Below, piece by piece: positions 58,972-64,000 of a DNA stretch of 64,000 nt. The position numbers and the translations under genes were made by a program. The stretch is from contig NZ_JAFFZE010000012.1 of assembly GCF_025165815.1 (NCBI RefSeq), positions 124,001-188,000 on the forward strand, read 5' to 3'. The first letter of the stretch is position 1. Every line of letters starts with the position of its first letter. The stretch comes from Actinophytocola gossypii. GTDB lineage: Bacteria; Actinomycetota; Actinomycetes; Mycobacteriales; Pseudonocardiaceae. The notes below the pieces were generated by a model, which worked only from the letters and a program-made list of their open reading frames with translations, was not told where the DNA came from and searched no databases.

Positions 58972-59895
58972 ATGGCGACCGAAGGCCCCGGCGACCTGCC
59001 GAAGCGCTCCTGGTGGGCGGCGCTCAAGCGCACGGTCCGCGAGTTCGACGACGACAACATGCTCGACTGGGCGGCGGCGCTGACCTACTACAGCATGCTG
59101 TCGCTGTTCCCCGGGATCGTGCTGCTCACCGCGCTCGTCGGCCTCGCCGGGGAGTCGGCCACCCAGACCCTGATCGACAACGTCCGGCAGGTGGCGCCCG
59201 GCCAGGCCAGCGACACCGTCGTCAACGTGATCCGCGAGCTGTCCGGGTCGGCCTCGGTCGCCGGGCCGCTCGCCATCGCCGGCCTGCTCGGCGCGTTGTG
59301 GTCGGCGTCCGGGTACATCGGCGGGTTCATCCGGGCGTCGAACACCATGTACGAGGTGGAGGAGGGCCGGCCGGTCTGGAAGACGCTCCCGCTGCGGGTC
59401 GGGCTGACCCTGGCCATGGTGGTCCTGCTGGCCGCGTGCGCGATCGGCGTGGTGGTCAGCGGCGGCATCGCCGAGCAGGTGGGCAACATGCTCGGCCTCG
59501 GCGACACCGGCCTGCTGGTGTGGAGCATCGCCAAGTGGCCGGTGCTCGCGTTCCTGATCAGCCTGGCGATCGCGCTGCTGTACTGGGCCGCGCCGAACGT
59601 GCGGCACCCCGGGTTCCGCTGGCTGACGCCCGGCAGCGCGCTCGCGGTGGTGCTGTGGGTGGTCGCCTCGGCCGGGTTCGCGTTCTACGTCGCCAACTTC
59701 GCCTCGTACAACAAGGTGTACGGCTCGCTGGCCGGCGTGATCGTGTTCCTGGTGTGGCTGTGGATCTCGAACCTGGCGGTGCTGCTCGGCGCCGAGCTGG
59801 ACGCGGAGCTGGCCCGCGGCAAGGAGATCACCGAGGGACTCCCCGAGGAGACCGAGCCGTTCCTCCCACCGAGGGACACCCGGGCGATGGATTGA
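58972..59895 (+). CDS. YihY/BrkB-family membrane protein
   Basis: 307 residues with six hydrophobic segments. DWAAALTYYSMLSLFPGIVLL near the N terminus and VYGSLAGVIVFLVWLWISNLAVLLGAELDAEL near the end are family hallmarks. The C-terminal tail is soluble and acidic. The function is unsettled; relatives were once called ribonuclease BN. ATG 58972 is chosen with GGGGG upstream, but a GTG 33 bp earlier is possible. A hairpin follows the gene. Confidence 0.85.
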   Translation: MATEGPGDLPKRSWWAALKRTVREFDDDNMLDWAAALTYYSMLSLFPGIVLLTALVGLAGESATQTLIDNVRQVAPGQASDTVVNVIRELSGSASVAGPLAIAGLLGALWSASGYIGGFIRASNTMYEVEEGRPVWKTLPLRVGLTLAMVVLLAACAIGVVVSGGIAEQVGNMLGLGDTGLLVWSIAKWPVLAFLISLAIALLYWAAPNVRHPGFRWLTPGSALAVVLWVVASAGFAFYVANFASYNKVYGSLAGVIVFLVWLWISNLAVLLGAELDAELARGKEITEGLPEETEPFLPPRDTRAMD

Positions 59896-59911
59896 CCGCG
59901 CACCCGGATTG

Positions 59912-59928
59912 CCCGCGCCGATCGCGGG
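59912..59928 (+). terminator. Hairpin after the BrkB-type gene
   Basis: CCCGCG-CCGAT-CGCGGG begins 17 bp after the stop. It is short and lacks a T-run but stands where the transcript should end. Confidence 0.45.
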
Positions 59929-59933
59929 TAGGC

Positions 59934-59966
59934 CCCTCGGACGACTTCTGAGCGCCGGTCCGAGGG
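59934..59966 (+). promoter_or_regulatory. Hairpin that covers the catalase ribosome site
   Basis: CCCTCGGAC (59934-59942) pairs perfectly with GTCCGAGGG (59958-59966) around a 15-nt loop. The right arm contains most of GAGGGAG, the only ribosome site of the catalase GTG start at 59974. In the folded state initiation should be hindered. Confidence 0.5.
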
Positions 59967-59973
59967 AGCCACG

Positions 59974-62085
59974 GTGAACGACAAGCACGAGCAGCTCGAC
60001 CCGGTCCGCGAGGACCCGACCGACACCCACCTCACCACGCAGCAGGGGGTGCGGATCGGTCAGGACGACGACTCGTTGAGCGCGGGCGAGCGCGGCCCGA
60101 CCCTGCTGGAGGACTTCCACGCCAGGGAGAAGATCACCCACTTCGACCACGAACGCATTCCCGAGCGGGTGGTGCACGCTCGCGGCGCGGGCGCCTACGG
60201 GTACTTCGAGCCCTACGACGACTCGCTGCGCGAGTACACCTGCGCGGAGTTCCTCACCGATCCGTCGACGCGTACCCCGGTGTTCGTGCGGTTCTCCACG
60301 GTCGCCGGGTCGCGCGGCTCGGCCGACACCGTCCGCGACGTGCGCGGGTTCGCCACCAAGTTCTACACCCGGCAGGGCAACTACGACCTGGTCGGCAACA
60401 ACATGCCGGTCTTCTTCATCCACGACGGGATCAAGTTCCCCGACTTCGTGCACGCGGTGAAGCCAGAGCCGCACAACGAGATCCCGCAGGCGCAGTCGGC
60501 GCACGACACGCTGTGGGACTTCGTCGGGCTGCAGCCGGAGACGTTGCACATGATGATGTGGCTGATGTCCGACCGGGCGCTGCCGCGCAGCTACCGGATG
60601 ATGCAGGGCTTCGGCGTGCACACGTTCCGGCTGGTGAACGCCGCGGGCCGGGGCACGTTCGTGAAGTTCCACTGGAAGCCGGTGCTCGGCACGCACTCGC
60701 TGGTGTGGGACGAGACGCAGAAGATCGCCGGCAAGGACCCGGACTTCAACCGGCGCGACCTGTGGGACGCGATCGAGGCCGGGCAGTACCCGGAGTGGGA
60801 GCTCGGCGTGCAGCTGATCCCGGAGTCCGACGAGTTCGCGTTCGACTTCGACCTGCTGGACGCCACGAAGATCGTGCCGGAGGAGCGGGTGCCGGTGCGG
60901 CCGGTCGGGCGGCTGGTGCTCGACCGCAACCCGGAGAACTTCTTCGCCGAGACCGAGCAGGTCGCCTTCCACACGGCGAACATCGTGCCGGGCATCGACT
61001 TCACCAACGACCCGCTGCTGCAGGCGAGGAACTTCTCCTACCTGGACACCCAGCTGATCCGGCTCGGCGGGCCGAACTTCAGCCAGCTCCCGGTGAACCG
61101 CCCGGTCGCGCCGGTGCACCACAACCAGCGGGACGGCTACCACCAGTCGACGATCAACACCGGGAAGACCAGCTACACGAAGAACGCGCTGTCCGGCGGC
61201 TGCCCGGTGGCCGACGGCGCGTTCCCGGAGGTGTTCGAGCACTACCAGGAGAAGGTCGAGGGGGCCAAGATCCGCCGCCGGGCCGAGTCGTTCAAGGACT
61301 ACTACAGCCAGGCGACCCTGTTCTGGAACAGCATGTCCGACGTGGAGCGCGAGCACATGGTGAGCGCGTTCCGGTTCGAGCTCGGCAAGTGCGTCGACAT
61401 GGGCGTGCGCGCGCGGGTGGTCGAGCAGCTCAACCACGTGGACCACGAGCTGGCGACCCGGGTCGCCCCCGGTGTGGGGGTGCCCGCGCCGGCCGAGGAG
61501 GTGCGGCCCAACCACGGCGCCAGCTCGCCCGCGCTGAGCCAGCTGAACGCGCCGACCGCCACGATCGCCACCCGCAAGGTCGCGGTACTGGTGGCCGACG
61601 GGGTGGACGGCACCGGGCTGGCCGGTGTGGTCGACGGGCTGCGCGAGCGCGGTGCGATCGTGGAGCTGCTGGCGCCGGCCGACGGCTCGGTGCGCGACTC
61701 GGCCGGTACCGAGGTGCCTGTGGACCGGGCGCTGAACACGATGGCCTCGGTGCTCTACGACGCGGTGCTCGTGCCCTGCGGTCCGTCCAGTGTGGAGACG
61801 CTGGCGGCGGACGGGTACGCGGTGCACTTCGTGCTGGAGGCGTTCAAGCACGCCAAGGCGGTGGCCGCGTTCGGGTCCGGCGTCGACCTGCTGCGCCGGA
61901 TCGGGGTGCGGGAGGTGCGGTTCGCCGAGGACACGAACGTCGAGTCCGACCTCGGCGTGGTGACCACCACCGCCGCGGCCGGCGACCTCACCGGCGAGTT
62001 GTCGGCCCGGTTCGTCGAGGCGTTCGCCGACGGGATCGCCGCGCACCGGGCGTGGGCGAGGAGGACCGACGGGGTGCCGGCATGA
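59974..62085 (+). CDS. katE: Large-subunit catalase (HPII/KatE type) with C-terminal GATase-like domain
   Basis: 703 residues from GTG 59974. The distal His lies in [16 protein letters not shown], the Asn in [11 protein letters not shown], and the heme-ligating Tyr in [14 protein letters not shown]. The C-terminal 150 residues (from about 530, [15 protein letters not shown]) form the DJ-1/PfpI-like domain typical of clade 2 catalases. It converts hydrogen peroxide to water and oxygen, usually in stationary phase or stress. The next gene overlaps by 4 bp. A leader hairpin covers the ribosome site. Confidence 0.95.
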   Translation: MNDKHEQLDPVREDPTDTHLTTQQGVRIGQDDDSLSAGERGPTLLEDFHAREKITHFDHERIPERVVHARGAGAYGYFEPYDDSLREYTCAEFLTDPSTRTPVFVRFSTVAGSRGSADTVRDVRGFATKFYTRQGNYDLVGNNMPVFFIHDGIKFPDFVHAVKPEPHNEIPQAQSAHDTLWDFVGLQPETLHMMMWLMSDRALPRSYRMMQGFGVHTFRLVNAAGRGTFVKFHWKPVLGTHSLVWDETQKIAGKDPDFNRRDLWDAIEAGQYPEWELGVQLIPESDEFAFDFDLLDATKIVPEERVPVRPVGRLVLDRNPENFFAETEQVAFHTANIVPGIDFTNDPLLQARNFSYLDTQLIRLGGPNFSQLPVNRPVAPVHHNQRDGYHQSTINTGKTSYTKNALSGGCPVADGAFPEVFEHYQEKVEGAKIRRRAESFKDYYSQATLFWNSMSDVEREHMVSAFRFELGKCVDMGVRARVVEQLNHVDHELATRVAPGVGVPAPAEEVRPNHGASSPALSQLNAPTATIATRKVAVLVADGVDGTGLAGVVDGLRERGAIVELLAPADGSVRDSAGTEVPVDRALNTMASVLYDAVLVPCGPSSVETLAADGYAVHFVLEAFKHAKAVAAFGSGVDLLRRIGVREVRFAEDTNVESDLGVVTTTAAAGDLTGELSARFVEAFADGIAAHRAWARRTDGVPA

Positions 62086-63149
62086 GTCCGGGGCCCGCGA
62101 AGCGGGTCGTGGTGACCGGCGCGAGCGGCAACGTCGGCAGCAGCGTGCTGCGCGAGCTGAACGACGACCCGGACGTCGGCACGATCGTCGCGATCGCCCG
62201 GCGGTGCCCGGAGTGGACGGTCGACAAGGCCGAGTGGGCGGTCGCCGACGTGGCCACCGACGACCTGGTCCCGCTGCTGGCCGGCGCGGACGTGGTGATC
62301 CACCTGGCGTGGCTGCTCCAGCCGGCGCGCACCCCGGTGACCACGTGGGAGGCCAACGTCATCGGCAGCGTGCGGGTGTTCGAGGCCACCGCGGCCGCCG
62401 GGGTGCCGGCGCTGGTGTACGCGTCGTCGGTCGGCGCCTACTCCCCCGGCCCGAAGGACACGATGGTCGACGAGTCGTGGCCGACGCACGGCTGGCCGGC
62501 GGCGTCCTACACCCGGGAGAAGGCCTACCTGGAGCGCGTGCTGGACGGGTTCGAGGCCCAGCACCCGGACGTGCGGGTGGTGCGGATGCGTCCGGGGTTC
62601 CTGTTCCAGTGGGAGGCGGCCAGCGAGCAGCGCAGGCTGTTCGCCGGGCCGCTGCTCCCCCAGCGGCTCGTCCGGCCGTCGATGATCCCGGTCGTGCCGG
62701 ACCTGCCCGGCCTGCGGATGCAGGTGCTGCACACCGACGACGCGGCGCTGGCGTACCGGCTGGCCGCGCTCGACGGGCACGCGCGCGGCGCCTACAACCT
62801 GGCGACCGAGCCGGTGCTGGACGCGCCGCTGCTGGCCGAGCTGCTGGGTGCGCGGGTGGTTCCACTGCCGGTCTGGGCGCTGCGCGGCCCGCTGGTCGCG
62901 GCGTGGCGGCTGCACCTGACGCCGGCCGACCCGGACCTGTTCGACGCGGTCCTGCGGCTGCCGCTGATGGACTCCACCCGCGCCCGCGACGAGCTCGGCT
63001 GGACCCCGCGGTACGACGCGGCCACCACGGTCGGCGAGCTGCTGGCCGGGATGCGCGACGTCGGCGGCCTGCCCACCCCGCCGCTGGAGCCCACCGTCCC
63101 CGGGGGCCGCGCCCACGAACTCCGCACCGGCCCCGGCAGCACGCCCTGA
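62082..63149 (+). CDS. NAD-dependent epimerase/dehydratase family protein
   Basis: 355 residues. The N-terminal nucleotide motif VVVTGASGNVGSSVLREL, VYASSVGAYSPG and the catalytic YTREK (Tyr-x-x-x-Lys) are those of atypical extended short-chain reductases. The C-terminal part has a substrate-binding region (AYNLATEPVLDAPLLAELLG). The substrate is unknown. It starts inside the catalase stop (ATGA), so it is produced with the catalase and may act in stress metabolism. A terminator follows. Confidence 0.85.
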   Translation: MSPGPAKRVVVTGASGNVGSSVLRELNDDPDVGTIVAIARRCPEWTVDKAEWAVADVATDDLVPLLAGADVVIHLAWLLQPARTPVTTWEANVIGSVRVFEATAAAGVPALVYASSVGAYSPGPKDTMVDESWPTHGWPAASYTREKAYLERVLDGFEAQHPDVRVVRMRPGFLFQWEAASEQRRLFAGPLLPQRLVRPSMIPVVPDLPGLRMQVLHTDDAALAYRLAALDGHARGAYNLATEPVLDAPLLAELLGARVVPLPVWALRGPLVAAWRLHLTPADPDLFDAVLRLPLMDSTRARDELGWTPRYDAATTVGELLAGMRDVGGLPTPPLEPTVPGGRAHELRTGPGSTP

Positions 63150-63174
63150 GCGCGCGACGGCGGACATGAGAGAA

Positions 63175-63217
63175 CCCCGAGTTGCTGCCAGGTCGGGGGT
63201 CCGCCAGCAACGCGGGG
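63175..63217. terminator. Bidirectional terminator
   Basis: CCCCGAGTTGCTG (63175-63187) pairs with CAGCAACGCGGGG (63205-63217) with one mismatch, around a 17-nt loop. It separates the convergent epimerase and STAS genes. Confidence 0.7.
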
Positions 63218-63250
63218 TCACTGGGGTCATCGCCGCCGGAGCGGCGCGCG

Positions 63251-63610
63251 TTACACGTTCAGTTCCGGATGTCGCCGGGACAGCGCCTCGTCGACCTCGG
63301 CACGGATGTCGAGGTGGTCCAGCAGCCCGGTGAGCCGCAGCGGGCGCAGCACCTCGCGGCGGGTGGCGACGAAGCGGACCTCGACGCCGCGGGTCCTGGC
63401 CCGTTCGTCGATCCCGACCAGTTCGGCCAGGCCGGCGGAGGACAGGAACGAGACGCCGTCCAGGTCGACGACCATGGGGTACGGGGCGGCGGTCAGGGCG
63501 AGCGCGGTGTCCAGCGCTCTTCGCAGCTCGTCGAACACGTTGAGGTCGATCTCCCCGATCACCCGGGTGAGCACGGCGAAGTCGTGGATCTCTCGTTGGA
63601 TGTGCAGCAC
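63251..63610 (-). CDS. STAS-domain anti-sigma factor antagonist
   Basis: 119 residues from GTG 63610, with GAGG eight bases upstream (GTG 63619 falls inside that site). The STAS signature is MVVDLDGVSFLSSAGLAELVG, where one of the adjacent serines is the usual phosphorylation site. Such proteins release a sigma factor by binding an anti-sigma kinase. No kinase or sigma gene adjoins within the window. It is divergent from the gene starting at 63792. Confidence 0.88.
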   Translation of the reverse strand: MLHIQREIHDFAVLTRVIGEIDLNVFDELRRALDTALALTAAPYPMVVDLDGVSFLSSAGLAELVGIDERARTRGVEVRFVATRREVLRPLRLTGLLDHLDIRAEVDEALSRRHPELNV

Positions 63611-63696
63611 CAGAACCACCTCTGTCTCGGTCGTACCGGACGTGGCTGCTGGCTGAACCTGCTCCTACCGTAGCGTGCCCGCCCCGAACCCGCCAC

Positions 63697-63712
63697 AACG
63701 ACATACGTCGTT
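63697..63712. promoter_or_regulatory. Inverted repeat in the divergent STAS region
   Basis: AACGAC-ATAC-GTCGTT has perfect 6-bp arms, 86 bp before the STAS start and 80 bp before the next gene. A second repeat, GTTGCT-CAGGTCA-AGCAAC, lies at 63746-63764. They may be operator sites; the rest of the region shows no gene. Confidence 0.35.
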
Positions 63713-63791
63713 CTACCGATGTCTCGACGGCCCGACAGGGCAAGAGTTGCTCAGGTCAAGCAACGTGGTGAGCACAGGAGATGGGGAAGCG

Positions 63792-64000
63792 GTGACCGAC
63801 CCGGACTGGCACGACGAGCTGGTGCTCGTCGCCGAACTGTCCAGCGTCAACAACCAGATTGCCCGGTACGTACTCCGGCTTCTCGACGCGGACGCCGGAA
63901 GACGAGAGCAGGTGGGCGTGGCCGATGAATGCGCATTAGGTGGGCGCCTCGTCGACCTCGGCTACACATTGCAGAATCGTGCAGTGCACCGGGCCGCAGG
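63792..64000 (+). CDS. Unrecognised protein, 3' partial
   Basis: GTG 63792, with GGGGAAG upstream, opens a frame that runs off the window after 69 codons (TDPDWHDELVLVAELSSVNNQIARYVLRLLD, then GGRLVDLGYTLQNRAVHRAA). It is soluble, acidic at the start and probably helical. I do not recognise a family. It is divergent from the STAS gene, so a role near that regulatory system is possible. Confidence 0.6.
   Translation, partial: MTDPDWHDELVLVAELSSVNNQIARYVLRLLDADAGRREQVGVADECALGGRLVDLGYTLQNRAVHRAA

Noticed and set aside
1-64000. CRISPR arrays, tRNA or rRNA genes, insertion sequences and prophage genes.
   Set aside because: None were seen on reading: no regularly spaced direct repeats, no cloverleaf-like TTCGA arm with matching stems, and no transposase, integrase or phage structural motif.

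Overview
The window is GC-rich, densely coded actinomycete DNA with many GTG/TTG starts and 1-4 bp gene overlaps. A conservon (cvnABCD plus P450s), an FxSxx-COOH peptide locus, a two-domain laccase and Tat-type signals point to the order Pseudonocardiales. Short repeats that I associate with Amycolatopsis (two ACGTGGGACTC copies inside cvnA, a GAAGGGAGCCTTC element between dhaL and dhaM) suggest that genus or a close relative. No rRNA, tRNA, CRISPR array, transposase or phage gene was seen.

Layout. 0-6.8 kb: an FxSxx-COOH-type RiPP locus with a 5'-truncated NB-ARC/TPR protein, an HExxH peptide hydroxylase, a short precursor-like peptide and a Crp/Fnr regulator. 6.9-14.7 kb: a small membrane protein, then a minus-strand set of three exported redox proteins (cupredoxin with Ig-like repeats; ThuA/PQQ-dehydrogenase/PKD/DUF1080 giant; small laccase). 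15.3-18.1 kb: a medium-chain reductase and two overlapping cell-wall hydrolase genes. 18.2-21.7 kb: CBS protein plus ArsB/NhaD transporter, and a NarL-type two-component system. 21.7-26.8 kb: DUF6098/ATP-grasp/CocE-hydrolase operon, pseudouridine synthase, papain-like protein.

26.9-44.3 kb is the most striking part: a carbohydrate regulon in two convergent operons. The plus-strand operon encodes an FGGY kinase, a YihT/LacD-type aldolase and a LacI regulator. The minus-strand operon has ten genes: tandem metallo-beta-lactamase, GH36-like enzyme, ABC importer (binding protein and two permeases), ROK kinase, GmhA-like isomerase, GH38 alpha-mannosidase, six-hairpin glycosidase and FAD oxidoreductase. 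The perfect palindrome TGTGGCAACGTTGCCACA precedes both operons, and a degenerate double copy precedes the binding-protein gene, so the encoded LacI protein probably controls all 13 genes. The implied scheme is import, glycoside hydrolysis, phosphorylation and isomerisation, second phosphorylation and aldol cleavage; the sugar is unknown.

44.3-49.8 kb is a conservon (cvnA, B, C, D and two P450s) with an unusual leader, divergent from a 635-residue ATPase/HTH protein. 52.0-53.2 kb is a decayed patch (frameshifted cupin, 5'-truncated asparagine synthase). It is followed by an orphan YezG-type immunity protein, a DUF3800 protein and an exported X-Pro dipeptidyl peptidase. 56.5-58.9 kb is a PTS-type dihydroxyacetone kinase operon (dhaK, dhaL, dhaM). 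59-63.2 kb holds a BrkB-type membrane protein, a large catalase with a hairpin covering its ribosome site, and an epimerase. The window ends with an anti-sigma factor antagonist and the start of an unrecognised gene.
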